Shown in pieces: positions 1-7,840 of a DNA stretch of 64,000 nucleotides (positions within the stretch are counted from its first letter, which is position 1; every line of letters starts with the position of its first letter). Source of the DNA: Nitrospira sp. Lineage in GTDB: Bacteria; Nitrospirota; Nitrospiria; Nitrospirales; Nitrospiraceae. Both the position numbers and the translations under genes were made by a program. The DNA is taken from positions 62,001 to 126,000 of the forward strand of contig JAFEBM010000006.1 in assembly GCA_018242685.1 (NCBI GenBank). The letters run 5' to 3'. The notes beneath the pieces were generated by a model that was not told where the DNA came from, did no database searches, and worked only from the letters and a program-made list of their open reading frames with translations.

Positions 1-246
1 AAGAGCCTCCACATTCACCGATTCCGCCCCACGCCAACGTGCTATATCACCGGCAACGAGGTGCGCCAGAGTTTCCCTCAACGACTCAGCGACCTGACGC
101 CCCTCCGACTGCGTGAATCCGGTTAGAACCAACTCATCGATCTCGATTTCGTAGGACTGGGGACTGAGTGCTGAGGACTGAGCGGAGACTGGAGCATGAG
201 CGTCTTCCGGTTCGGCCCCCAGTCCTCCTCGCTCATGCCGCATCAT
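1..246 (-). CDS. Small eCIS-associated protein, 3' end outside the window (partial)
   Basis: The reading frame starts at the ATG at 246-244 and stays open for 82 codons to the window edge. The ATG overlaps the TGA stop of the AAA ATPase gene (ATGA), the same coupling used elsewhere in this cluster. The translation begins MMRHERGGLGAEPEDAHAPV, passes a Ser/Gln/Pro-rich stretch, then reads YEIEIDELVLTGF and a predicted helix with ESLRETLAHLVAGD. A short protein with an I-E-I-(D/E)-E-L-V-L-x-G-F start is a frequent companion of the ATPase in eCIS loci, from my recollection of the family. Its function is unknown. The DNA of the Ser/Gln/Pro-rich stretch is made of imperfect CTCAGTCC-type repeats (about 155-200), so the N-terminus may have been extended by low-complexity sequence. 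Confidence 0.6.
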   Translation of the reverse strand, partial: MMRHERGGLGAEPEDAHAPVSAQSSALSPQSYEIEIDELVLTGFTQSEGRQVAESLRETLAHLVAGDIARWRGAESVNVEAL

Positions 247-1676
247 GCCCACCGCGCGATCTCCGCTTCGGTCAGCGGTTTCTCCAACTTGGCATACTCG
301 CCCCGCGCCGCCTGCAAAAGCTGCCGCATGGTCACCGCCTCTCCTGCATCGGCAGCCAGGAACGTCGCATTCATGGCAATGTTACGAATATGGCCGCCGG
401 AGACGTTAAGGCGCGCCAACCGCTCCCAATCCAGCCTCTCCGTCGGTACGGCCTTCGGAAAAATGCGCCGCCAGATTTCGGCGCGCTGAGCAGGGTCCGG
501 GAATGGAAACTGAACCACGAAGCGAATCCGGCGAAGAAAGGCCGGGTCTAAGGCTCCCTTCATATTGGTCGTCAGGATCGCCAGCCCTCGATAGGCCTCC
601 ATGCGTTGAAGCAGATAGCTCACTTCCACATTGGCATATCGATCGTGACTGTCCTTGACCTCGCTCCGCTTGCCGAAGAGCGCGTCTGCTTCATCAAAAA
701 GCAGAATAGCGGCGGCGCCTTCCGCCGCATCGAACACCTTGCGCAAGTTCTTTTCCGTCTCGCCGATGTATTTGCTGACTACTTGGCTGAGATCGATGCG
801 ATAGAGATCGAGGCGAAGGGTGTGCGCCAATACTTCCGCGGCCATGGTCTTGCCGGTTCCGCTTGCGCCCGCGAAGAGGGCGCTGATCCCCAGCCCGCGC
901 GATTCCTTCGCGGCAAATCCCCAGGTCTCGTACACCTGGTGGCGGTGTCGCACATGCATCGTGATTTCCCGCAAGGTCTGCCGCTGAGTCTCCGGAAGCA
1001 CCAGATCGTCCCACGTCGCAGAAGGCTCGATCCGCTGCGCCAATTCATCGAGACGCGGCCGAGCTTGCCTTCGGCAGATCTCCCACAGCCGATCTGCTTG
1101 CTCTTGCCCGCCAGGGGGTTGCCCGTCCCGTTCTCCATCCATGGAACTCAAGGCAACACCGGCCGCCTGGATGGCGGAGGCACTGACGTGGAACTGCCGG
1201 CTCACCGATTCGACAGCCCCATTCAAGGCCAGATCCAATCGGCCAAGAACCTCCGTCCACAATTGTCGGCGCTCCTGCTGAGAAGGGGGTTCCACCTCTA
1301 AGGTAAGACACCGAGCATGTCCCACGCCCCGATGCTCGCGGACACTCAGAATCAGAGGTGCGCTGAGACCATCGAGGAATGCAGTAAGCACCCGCTCCCG
1401 ACCGACTTCGACGGCATCCGTCCCTTCTTGTTCGATCAGCAGAATGCTCCGTGTCAGCACCGCCTCTCTAGTCCACAGACGCGAAACCATATCCAATTCT
1501 TGTGGCGCCGCTGGTAACGAAGAAGCCGCAAGGCGATAGAGGAGACAGCCCATGGCCTCTGAAACGGCAACAGCGACCTGCCGCTTCGTGAGTCCGTCAT
1601 CACCGCACAGCTGGACATGCGGCCGTCTCCGCTCAGGGTTCGGCTGGGAGAAGAGAGCAACGATTCGGTCGACCAA
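243..1676 (-). CDS. eCIS AAA+ ATPase, C-terminal part of a gene interrupted by an in-frame UAG
   Basis: The 477-codon frame encodes an AAA+ ATPase of the type found in extracellular contractile injection systems (Afp15/Pvc15-like). From the TTG at 1676, Walker A GASGTGKT is at about residues 270-277, Walker B ILLFDEAD at about 324-331, sensor-1 Asn near 371 and an arginine pair near 382. A degenerate AAA module fills the first 200 residues. The frame is identical to that of the upstream 187-codon ORF: only a TAG at 1697-1695 separates them, and the codons between TAG and TTG read IPAHQL without another stop. The intact protein would have about 665 residues, usual for this family. There is no convincing ribosome site before the TTG, so this half is probably made only by readthrough or not at all. 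Confidence 0.85.
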   Translation of the reverse strand: MVDRIVALFSQPNPERRRPHVQLCGDDGLTKRQVAVAVSEAMGCLLYRLAASSLPAAPQELDMVSRLWTREAVLTRSILLIEQEGTDAVEVGRERVLTAFLDGLSAPLILSVREHRGVGHARCLTLEVEPPSQQERRQLWTEVLGRLDLALNGAVESVSRQFHVSASAIQAAGVALSSMDGERDGQPPGGQEQADRLWEICRRQARPRLDELAQRIEPSATWDDLVLPETQRQTLREITMHVRHRHQVYETWGFAAKESRGLGISALFAGASGTGKTMAAEVLAHTLRLDLYRIDLSQVVSKYIGETEKNLRKVFDAAEGAAAILLFDEADALFGKRSEVKDSHDRYANVEVSYLLQRMEAYRGLAILTTNMKGALDPAFLRRIRFVVQFPFPDPAQRAEIWRRIFPKAVPTERLDWERLARLNVSGGHIRNIAMNATFLAADAGEAVTMRQLLQAARGEYAKLEKPLTEAEIARWA

Positions 1677-1694
1677 GAGCTGATGAGCGGGAAT

Positions 1695-2258
1695 CTAACT
1701 GTGCGGACTTTCAGACTCGATGACATCCACAAGGCCGACGAGCCGTTCGTCGACATACGAGAGGCCGGTCAGGTAGTGCAGAATGCGCTCATCGATCCGC
1801 AGTTGGCTCGTCATGAGTGTGTCGCCCTGGCCTACTTCGAGCAGCCGCCAGCGGCGCAGGGGCGCGGTCGGAAGGACCGCACTCCAATGGGCTTGGGGCA
1901 ACAGCGCCAAGGCCAAGCCAAAGGTCGGATACGCTCGACGGGGGTCGCCCTGGGCCGCCGTGCAAGCGGATGCGAACCCCGCCTCGAGTTCCATCCCTGC
2001 GACCAGGAGCAGAACATCCCGTTCGAAAGCCGACAGTCCGAAACTCACACACAACGCATCCAAGGCAGCGGGCTCAGCAGTATGGTGAACTTCGGATTCC
2101 CGCAGATCTTCGCCTGGTTCATGGGCCTCCACCGCGTTGTGACCGGATCGAGACGCCACATACACAGCAATCGCAGCACGAACACGAGCCACCTCGGTCA
2201 TAAGGCGGCGCTGATTCAGTTCGTGCCAGGTCCTGGTCGTCGCCTCAGCCGTGTGCAT
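1695..2258 (-). CDS. eCIS AAA+ ATPase, N-terminal part ending at the in-frame UAG
   Basis: This 187-residue product matches the N-terminal helical/winged-helix region normally fused to eCIS AAA+ ATPases: a coiled start (HELNQRRLMTEVARVRAAI), then LDALCVSFGLSAFERDVLLL and the RAYPTFGLALALL segment. It ends ...VDVIESESPHS at TAG (1697-1695), and the same frame continues directly into the ATPase modules. Its ATG (2258-2256) overlaps the TAA of the preceding gene by one base (TAATG), so it is translationally coupled to the DUF4255/TIG gene. By itself it has no nucleotide-binding motif. I read it as the 5' part of a nonsense-interrupted gene. A sequencing error or stop-codon readthrough would restore the full protein. 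Confidence 0.8.
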   Translation of the reverse strand: MHTAEATTRTWHELNQRRLMTEVARVRAAIAVYVASRSGHNAVEAHEPGEDLRESEVHHTAEPAALDALCVSFGLSAFERDVLLLVAGMELEAGFASACTAAQGDPRRAYPTFGLALALLPQAHWSAVLPTAPLRRWRLLEVGQGDTLMTSQLRIDERILHYLTGLSYVDERLVGLVDVIESESPHS

Positions 2259-2983
2259 TACGTCACCGTCACCCGATGGTTGAAGAATTCAGGCGGAGTC
2301 GCCGCCCGATTCACGACCTCACTATCAACTCCGTCCACCCGCAGCCGGACCAGATATGTTCCTGGTGCGGCGGCACGGATCACGAAGGAGACCGTATCGG
2401 TCTGATTGGTCTTCGGCTGAGCGGTAACCTCTAGGTCGCCCAATATCAAAGCCACGCGCTGCGTCGGTTGTACATCCGGTCGCACGGCTAGTGTGATGGT
2501 CGCATCGCCGTTCCCATCGCGCGCGAAGGAAGCCGGCAACGCAGTCGCAATCTGAGGCGCCAACGCCAGTGTGAGTTCATTGGTCGTGCGTCGAAACGTA
2601 TCCCCCGGACGCTGGACCAGAACGGCAAGAGAGTACAGTCCGGCAGGCAACGTCGCAGGCTGATTCGGGATGGTCGTCTCCAGTCGTGTTGCAGTACTCC
2701 CGGCGGTGATGGGAAGCTCGATCGGCTGGGCCAACCGCGAACCGGTCAGGCGGACTGCTACATTGGTCCCGTCGAGTTTGTGCCCTTGCACAACGAGGGT
2801 ATCACCCAAATGCGCGCTCGCTCGTTGTTGAGGCGGTGTTACCAAACTCAATGTCGGGAACGGTGGGTCGAGATTTGCCGCCGCCACGGGTCCTCGTGGC
2901 TCTCGTGTGACCGGATCAACCGGACCGACCGTCAGAACGGGAAGTGCCGACTTGGCGGGTCGCTGCGATTCGATCATCACCAC
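2258..2983 (-). CDS. TIG/Ig-like part of an eCIS DUF4255 (Pvc16-type) protein, after an in-frame UGA
   Basis: The 241 codons encode beta-rich Ig/TIG-like repeats: LGDTLVVQGHKLDGTNVAVRL is a typical IPT/TIG start, and a second module ends near the C-terminus (GTYLVRLRVDGVDSEVVN). There is no signal peptide. The frame equals that of the DUF4255 gene upstream, and 16 codons between the UGA (3034-3032) and the first start here are open, reading TALQARYRPTAAYHVSV. That linker is what long DUF4255 proteins have between the cap domain and the Ig-like tail. The product is therefore better seen as the C-terminal half of one roughly 435-residue protein. In Pvc16-like proteins the N-terminal part acts as a tail terminator; a role for the Ig tail is not established. 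Confidence 0.75.
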   Translation of the reverse strand: MVMIESQRPAKSALPVLTVGPVDPVTREPRGPVAAANLDPPFPTLSLVTPPQQRASAHLGDTLVVQGHKLDGTNVAVRLTGSRLAQPIELPITAGSTATRLETTIPNQPATLPAGLYSLAVLVQRPGDTFRRTTNELTLALAPQIATALPASFARDGNGDATITLAVRPDVQPTQRVALILGDLEVTAQPKTNQTDTVSFVIRAAAPGTYLVRLRVDGVDSEVVNRAATPPEFFNHRVTVT

Positions 2984-3031
2984 TGAGACGTGATAGGCAG
3001 CGGTGGGTCGATAGCGAGCCTGTAATGCCGT

Positions 3032-3565
3032 TCACAGTTTCGACATCTCTTCGCTGTTGAGTGCCGTGGCGACAATCTTGATCTGCTCAACCTGGTCGGC
3101 CAACTCGGAAGCGGACAATGCCTGGAGCGCCGGCGGCAGGATCGCTCCATTAACGGGAGAAGGCTGTAGAGCCGTACGAATGGACTGCCTGGTCAGCACA
3201 GGGGTTTCATGCAACAGCTGCATCGCATAGCCGAGCAACACTTCCGCGTGCAGATCTTCGGCGCCATAGGCCGTCAGCAAATAGTGCAGATCGAGAGCCA
3301 ACGGCGGATTGGTCAATCGTCCCCCTTGCTCGTCTCGGGACGGCAGGCCGATGTTGCGCCAACCGACATTCGGCGCCACTTGATACAGAAAAAGATTGAG
3401 TTGATTGCCTTCTTGCACGCCGGGTGCAAAGACCCGATCGGGCGGCAACGCGCTGACCGTCACGTTGCTCCCGACCGCCCCTGTGACGTTGTGATCAATG
3501 AGGCCGTTGTTCAGCAGATCCTTCAGCACTGCCGTCACCGCAGCTATGGCCAGAGCATTCCCCAT
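3032..3565 (-). CDS. DUF4255 (Pvc16/Afp16-type) eCIS tail-terminator domain, ends at an in-frame UGA
   Basis: This 177-residue product is recognised as the DUF4255/Pvc16 N-terminal domain: an N-terminal helix (ALAIAAVTAVLKDLL), NQLNLFLYQVAPNVGWRN, and PPLALDLHYLLTAYG followed by EVLLGYAMQLLHETPVL. I start it at the ATG at 3565, which overlaps the preceding TGA (TGATG), rather than at the TTG one codon upstream. It ends ...EEMSKL-UGA. In relatives this position is usually Trp (SKLW...), so UGG to UGA is one substitution, and the coding frame continues after it. The protein caps the sheath/tube in characterised systems. Whether this short form is functional is unclear. Confidence 0.8.
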   Translation of the reverse strand: MGNALAIAAVTAVLKDLLNNGLIDHNVTGAVGSNVTVSALPPDRVFAPGVQEGNQLNLFLYQVAPNVGWRNIGLPSRDEQGGRLTNPPLALDLHYLLTAYGAEDLHAEVLLGYAMQLLHETPVLTRQSIRTALQPSPVNGAILPPALQALSASELADQVEQIKIVATALNSEEMSKL

Positions 3566-4350
3566 CAAGCTTCCTGAGAACGACGCCTCAAGTACTGATC
3601 TAGCGATACCGACGATCGCGGAGATTCGACGAGCTTCTTGTTTGGAGCCGGAACCAGCGGCTCGACTGCACGCACCTCGATCCGACCGATACGAATCTGG
3701 ACGACCGGCGCCCTTGCTTCGGTCGGCGGCACAATCATCTCCCCATGCACCGGCTGGAACGAAACTTCGTGCAAGGTCGGCTGAAGAGAATCGTTTAATA
3801 CGTCCTGGTGCCTCACCGACAGCGGATGGCTCTGCTGGGTGGCCGGCTGAACCTCGCGACTCCTCATCACAGGGAGGACTTCCGATCGTGGCGCTAGAGG
3901 AGTAGTGCTGGACTCACGACGATCCGACACAACTGTGTCCGGTCGAGGTACAGAGGACACTCGTTTCGCCGCTTCTTCCTGAGAGACATCGTGAGTTGAT
4001 CGAACGGGATCTACCTGTGTCTTCCTGGCAATTTCACCCTCATCGCTTTTCTCGTCGAAGATTCCGGGTTGATTCTGTCGTCTCTTCTTGATCGATTCGC
4101 GCCCTGACTCACTCGAAAGACTTGCATCCGTCTGTCTACTTCGTTCAATGTCGCCCTCAGCATGCGAGGTATCCGTCTCTATCGGAGAAGTCCACGCCGA
4201 GCGATCTTGGAACGATCGCTCTTGCGTAGATTCCGCAAACTCCGCTACAGCGTTCTGCCGGACGAATTCATATCGAGATGCTGGGCGAGGACTGAGGCCG
4301 CTCAGTTCTCCTAGGCTCCGCATCACAAGATGTTTCAGGTAACGACTCAT
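3565..4350 (-). CDS. eCIS-associated protein of unknown function, charged and Ser-rich
   Basis: This 261-residue protein starts at the ATG at 4350-4348 inside an ATGA overlap with the preceding gene; the open frame extends further upstream but only into that gene. It begins MSRYLKHLVMRSLGELSG, then has a long low-complexity region rich in Ser, Glu, Arg and Gln with no predicted fold, and ends in a conserved-looking tail: VVQIRIGRIEVRAVEP and then SLDQYLRRRSQEA. That C-terminal pair of motifs recurs in eCIS loci between the baseplate-like and DUF4255 genes, from my recollection. No enzyme motif or membrane segment is visible. The function is unknown; it may be a scaffold or baseplate accessory. 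Confidence 0.65.
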   Translation of the reverse strand: MSRYLKHLVMRSLGELSGLSPRPASRYEFVRQNAVAEFAESTQERSFQDRSAWTSPIETDTSHAEGDIERSRQTDASLSSESGRESIKKRRQNQPGIFDEKSDEGEIARKTQVDPVRSTHDVSQEEAAKRVSSVPRPDTVVSDRRESSTTPLAPRSEVLPVMRSREVQPATQQSHPLSVRHQDVLNDSLQPTLHEVSFQPVHGEMIVPPTEARAPVVQIRIGRIEVRAVEPLVPAPNKKLVESPRSSVSLDQYLRRRSQEA

Positions 4351-5099
4351 CCTCCCACCATTTCCAGATAGATGCGCCGCCGCCTCGCACTGAGTGTAAG
4401 AATCTCCGATTCCGTCCAACCATAGGCCGACGCCAGCACATGCACCTCTCTCAACAATCGCCTGGCTGCCGTCTGCATTTCATTCCAGAAGAAGGAGAGG
4501 ATGTCGAACACCTCAGCCCAATGATGTTCACACCCAGAACACTGGATGGCGAGTTGCACATCACCATGCGGATCGGCTTCCGCGATGCGCGAGTCGATCA
4601 GCGCGCACACATCCTCAGGGAGGTCGTCCGCTTCGCAAGGCTCCCCTCGGTGCTCCGCGCGGAGGATGCAGCGCCGCAACAACCTCCGGAGCCCTTCCGC
4701 CGGATCGTCGGTGATCACAATCGTCTCGACATCTCGAACAGCCGGAACGGCGGCTTGCACGACAAAGTCTCCCGACGCGATCAGCAAAGGCTCACGGGCC
4801 GTCTCCTCGCTCGGCGCCGCCTGCGTCCTATCGGGAAAGATCGAGCGCACATCGAGACTCACCTCGACCAGCTCTCGACAGGCCGGACAGGTGACGACGC
4901 TCTCGACTGCTCCTCCAAATGTGCGTGCGCGTATCTGTGCCAGCAGGGCGTCCCGCTCCCCGATGCTGAGCGATTTCACGCGCTCGCGCGAGTAGTCGGA
5001 GCAGGCGACCGTCAGCAGAAGCGCCGCGCGCCCAGCGGGTGACAGGTCCTCGCCCTGATCCAAGATTTCGAGCAGTTCGTGTGCCGCGAGTCCGCGCAT
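4347..5099 (-). CDS. T4 gp26-like baseplate protein with CxxC zinc motifs (eCIS)
   Basis: The 250-residue protein has an N-terminal helical part (MRGLAAHELLEILDQGEDL) and two possible zinc pairs, CPACRE near residue 70 and CSGCEHHW near 188. It ends in LTLSARRRRIYLEMVGG, a signature of the T4 baseplate/gp26-like family that occurs in eCIS and myophage-type clusters. It lies between the tube gene (6 bases upstream) and the unknown gene (4-base overlap), the usual place for this component. It is probably structural or an assembly factor of the baseplate. The family assignment rests on overall pattern and synteny rather than a search. Confidence 0.65.
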   Translation of the reverse strand: MRGLAAHELLEILDQGEDLSPAGRAALLLTVACSDYSRERVKSLSIGERDALLAQIRARTFGGAVESVVTCPACRELVEVSLDVRSIFPDRTQAAPSEETAREPLLIASGDFVVQAAVPAVRDVETIVITDDPAEGLRRLLRRCILRAEHRGEPCEADDLPEDVCALIDSRIAEADPHGDVQLAIQCSGCEHHWAEVFDILSFFWNEMQTAARRLLREVHVLASAYGWTESEILTLSARRRRIYLEMVGG

Positions 5100-5105
5100 G
5101 ATCCT

Positions 5106-5624
5106 CTATGTCGACAGCGACAGCTCCGCCGGTTCGGAAACGTCCTGATCCCGTTCCCAACCCTCGTTCTCGAGCTTGATGGTTTGAATCGCCACGGCAT
5201 TCGCATTCGCATCCAGATCGGGTTGAGCCTGAAACTCGGACACCCAGCAGCGAAATACCTTATAGGCAAAGGCAAGCTGGCCTGCTTCGTTGTACATTTC
5301 GATGATGATGTCTTTGCGGAAATCCTTGAGGGACACTTCCCGCCCCAAACCGGACTCGAAGTTCCACACCTTGTTGGCCCACTTTTCGAACTCCAAGTCA
5401 TGCGTGACGCCCCGCTCCAAAGTGACGGCCTCGTACTTCGTTCGCCCCGGTGACTTGCGGCCGGTGCTGGGATCACCGCCTTCCCGATGCTCCACGACCT
5501 CCGTCGTGCGCTTGAGCGCGCCGACCTTGCTGACACCGGCGACATACCGGCCATCCCACTTCACGCGGAATTTGAAATTCTTGTAAGGATCAAACCTCTG
5601 CGCATTGACGCTGAACTGAGCCAT
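5106..5624 (-). CDS. eCIS inner tube protein (Afp1/Pvc1-like, T4 gp19 family)
   Basis: The 172-residue product is a tail-tube protein: it opens with DPYKNFKFRVKWDGRYVAGVSKVGALKRTTEVVEHREGG split over two strands, followed by LERGVTHDLEFEKWANKVW and KDIIIEMYNEAGQLAFAYKVF. These are the hallmarks of the T4-like gp19/Hcp-fold tube proteins that stack as hexamers inside the sheath. The length is normal for the family. It follows the sheath gene by 12 bases, with an AGGAGGA-type ribosome site just upstream of its ATG. No anomalies are seen. Confidence 0.9.
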   Translation of the reverse strand: MAQFSVNAQRFDPYKNFKFRVKWDGRYVAGVSKVGALKRTTEVVEHREGGDPSTGRKSPGRTKYEAVTLERGVTHDLEFEKWANKVWNFESGLGREVSLKDFRKDIIIEMYNEAGQLAFAYKVFRCWVSEFQAQPDLDANANAVAIQTIKLENEGWERDQDVSEPAELSLST

Positions 5625-5636
5625 CGCTGATCCTCC

Positions 5637-7223
5637 TTATGCCTGTATCTGACCGGCCATTTGCTGAAGCTTGATGATCACGAATTCCGCCGGCTTGAGC
5701 GGGGCGAACCCCACCACGATGTTGACGATCCCAAGATTGATATCCGCCTGGGTCGTGGTCTCCTTGTCGCATTTCACGAAGTACGCTTCTTGTGGGGTTT
5801 GTCCCTGAAATGCGCCCTGCCTGAACAGGTTGTGCATGAAGGCGCCGATATTGAGGCGGATCTGCGCCCAGAGCGGCGCATCGTTCGGCTCGAACACCAC
5901 CCACTGGGTGCCGCGATAGAGACTTTCCTCGATGAAGAGCGCAAGACGGCGAACCGGCACATACTTCCACTCCGAGGCAAATCGGTCGTCACCTTGCAAC
6001 GTGCGTGCGCCCCACACCAGCGGCCCGGCAGGCGCCATCACACGCAAACAATTGATTCCCAGCGGATTCAACTCCCCGTTCTCAGGGTCGTTCAGCGGCA
6101 CACTGAGGCCCGGCACGCCGACCAAGGTCGCTTCCAGACCTGCGGGGGCCTTCCACACACCTCGTTGCGCATCGGTTCTGGCAAAGATCCCGGCGACCGC
6201 GCCGCAAGGGACGAACTCCTCAAGCTGGTTCTCTTTAAGCGCATTGGGCTGACGGAGACGTGGAAAGTAGAGCGTGGCGTTCTTGCTGGTTGTGCCTAAA
6301 CCGGCTATGCCGGATTTGGCTTGATCCTTCGTTGTCCATTCGGACGGAGGATCCACCAGCAACATGGCCCGTCTGCGCTCGCAGTACAGCGCCGCTTCCG
6401 AAATGAGGCTCGTGTCCACATTGCCGCCTGCGAGGTAGGGGGGGACGCACAACAGGTTGAAGAGATCGGCCTTTGCGAGGGCGTACAACCCGTTCTTGTT
6501 GGTTTCAGCGTTCGCGGGCGTGAAATCGTCGGCTTTGGTCAGCGCTGCGCCGTCCGAGGCTTCGCCGGCGGCTACTACTTTATAGTTCGTCGCCGGTTGA
6601 TTGTCCTCCCATGGATCGTTGCCGGCAGCGGGATCGTTACTTTTCGCGGGACGTGCGGCCGGCAAATTCCCGGTCATGCGTACGAGTTGCGATTCGTTGA
6701 GCAAGACTTTGTCGATCTGACGCGGATGGCCCGCAGTAATCGAAAGATTGCGGAAACTTTCAATCGCTCCGGTCTCGCCGTCTCGTATAGTGAGGTTGAA
6801 GAGGCTGTCGGCAGCCTCGCCAGATTGCAGCGGCCGCGTGGTATGATCCACCCTCACGCGGAGTTTGTTCCCCCAGACGCCGGGATCGGCGGCCTCCAGG
6901 CCGAGAGAATCCGCCGTGAGTTCCGCTTGCGCCGGTTTGGCTCCCGTACCGCTTTCGGCATGGTAGAGACGGACGATGATCGCTTGTCCACCGCCGTTTA
7001 AATAGAAATCCCGAACGGCAAACCCCAGGCTGCTGCCCACCCACAAGCCGCCGAAGATCCGCTCGAAATCCCCAAAGCTATTGATGGTGATCGGCTCGTT
7101 GGTCGGCCCCCTGTGCGCTCGTCCGATGAACGCGGCGATGGAGGTGGCCACGCCGGTGATGGTGCGCACGCCGCTCGGAATCTCCTCGATGTAAACACCT
7201 GGATACGTCGGTGATGTCGGCAT
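5637..7223 (-). CDS. eCIS contractile sheath protein (Afp2-4/Pvc2-like)
   Basis: The 528-residue protein begins PTSPTYPGVYIEEIPSGVR and TGVATSIAAFIGRAHRG, a classic phage tail-sheath N-terminus, with FGGLWVGSSLGFAVRDFYLNGG following. The C-terminal domain has PVRRLALFIEESLYRGTQWVVFEPND and GFAPLKPAEFVIIKLQQ, the segments that donate strands to neighbouring sheath subunits. It would polymerise around the tube and drive it outward on contraction. A strong CGGAGGAA site precedes the ATG. Only one sheath gene is seen here; some systems have two or three. It is the first structural gene of the minus-strand eCIS unit in this window. Confidence 0.93.
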   Translation of the reverse strand: MPTSPTYPGVYIEEIPSGVRTITGVATSIAAFIGRAHRGPTNEPITINSFGDFERIFGGLWVGSSLGFAVRDFYLNGGGQAIIVRLYHAESGTGAKPAQAELTADSLGLEAADPGVWGNKLRVRVDHTTRPLQSGEAADSLFNLTIRDGETGAIESFRNLSITAGHPRQIDKVLLNESQLVRMTGNLPAARPAKSNDPAAGNDPWEDNQPATNYKVVAAGEASDGAALTKADDFTPANAETNKNGLYALAKADLFNLLCVPPYLAGGNVDTSLISEAALYCERRRAMLLVDPPSEWTTKDQAKSGIAGLGTTSKNATLYFPRLRQPNALKENQLEEFVPCGAVAGIFARTDAQRGVWKAPAGLEATLVGVPGLSVPLNDPENGELNPLGINCLRVMAPAGPLVWGARTLQGDDRFASEWKYVPVRRLALFIEESLYRGTQWVVFEPNDAPLWAQIRLNIGAFMHNLFRQGAFQGQTPQEAYFVKCDKETTTQADINLGIVNIVVGFAPLKPAEFVIIKLQQMAGQIQA

Positions 7224-7283
7224 TGGTTTCCTCCGCTAGACTGTTGGCCTACTCTCACTGCACTGCCCTGGTTCAACCACGCT

Positions 7284-7652
7284 TTAGCGACGGCCGCCCG
7301 TTCGAACTGCTGCGCGAAGCGGCCGGACAATATCTTCCTGATGCAGATCGGCAAACTCTTGCCGCTGTGAGGAGAGCCGTAGGGTCGCGACCATCGTCAG
7401 ATCCGGAGTGACGGTCAGAATGACTAAATCCGGATATACGGCCAGCAGTTGGCTACAAAGACCGGGATCTTCCGCCTGTTCCCGTGCAAGAATGACTGCG
7501 TCGGCGCTCAGTCTGGCGGTCTCTTGAAGGATCTTCATCGGCCCTCGGCAATCCCCCATGACTTCCATGTCGTCCTGGTCTTCCACCAGCCTTCGAATGG
7601 CATCAGGCAGCATCACAGGATGATTCGCCAAGAGCACTCTGATCTTGTCCAA
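7284..7652 (-). CDS. Receiver-like protein without a phosphoacceptor Asp, upstream of the eCIS
   Basis: I start this at the TTG at 7652-7650 because GAGGAGGG lies just upstream and the protein then begins at once with a receiver-type strand, DKIRVLLANHPVMLPDAI. The longer open frame has no ribosome site. The 122 residues follow a response-regulator receiver pattern (RRLVEDQDDMEVMGDC, then a strand ADAVILAREQAED), but the strand that normally ends with the phosphorylated Asp has Ala-Arg instead. The fold is thus probably an atypical receiver or NarL-like remnant with no output domain. It sits 60 bases before the sheath gene on the same strand and may regulate eCIS expression; that role is inferred from position only. 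Confidence 0.6.
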   Translation of the reverse strand: MDKIRVLLANHPVMLPDAIRRLVEDQDDMEVMGDCRGPMKILQETARLSADAVILAREQAEDPGLCSQLLAVYPDLVILTVTPDLTMVATLRLSSQRQEFADLHQEDIVRPLRAAVRTGGRR

Positions 7653-7840
7653 CGGCCCTCCTCGTCTTACCAGGCCGACACATCCTTCGTCACAACGTTG
7701 CAGGATGCCATGGATCTTTAGGATGAATTTGGATCTAGACAAAGAGAAGATAGATCTAGCTCTTTTCTGAAGCGCGGTTCGCAATCGGGAGAGACGCAGA
7801 GTGCTTCTCGTCCGTGAGCTGTAGAAGAAAGGCCGGAAAA

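Noticed and set aside
1695..3034. Genome-wide recoding of UGA or UAG
   Set aside because: UGA and UAG end many other genes here, including ATGA overlaps, so at most a local readthrough is possible.
1..7652. Prophage rather than eCIS
   Set aside because: No capsid, terminase, portal, lysis or integrase gene is seen; the AAA+ ATPase and DUF4255 genes are eCIS markers.
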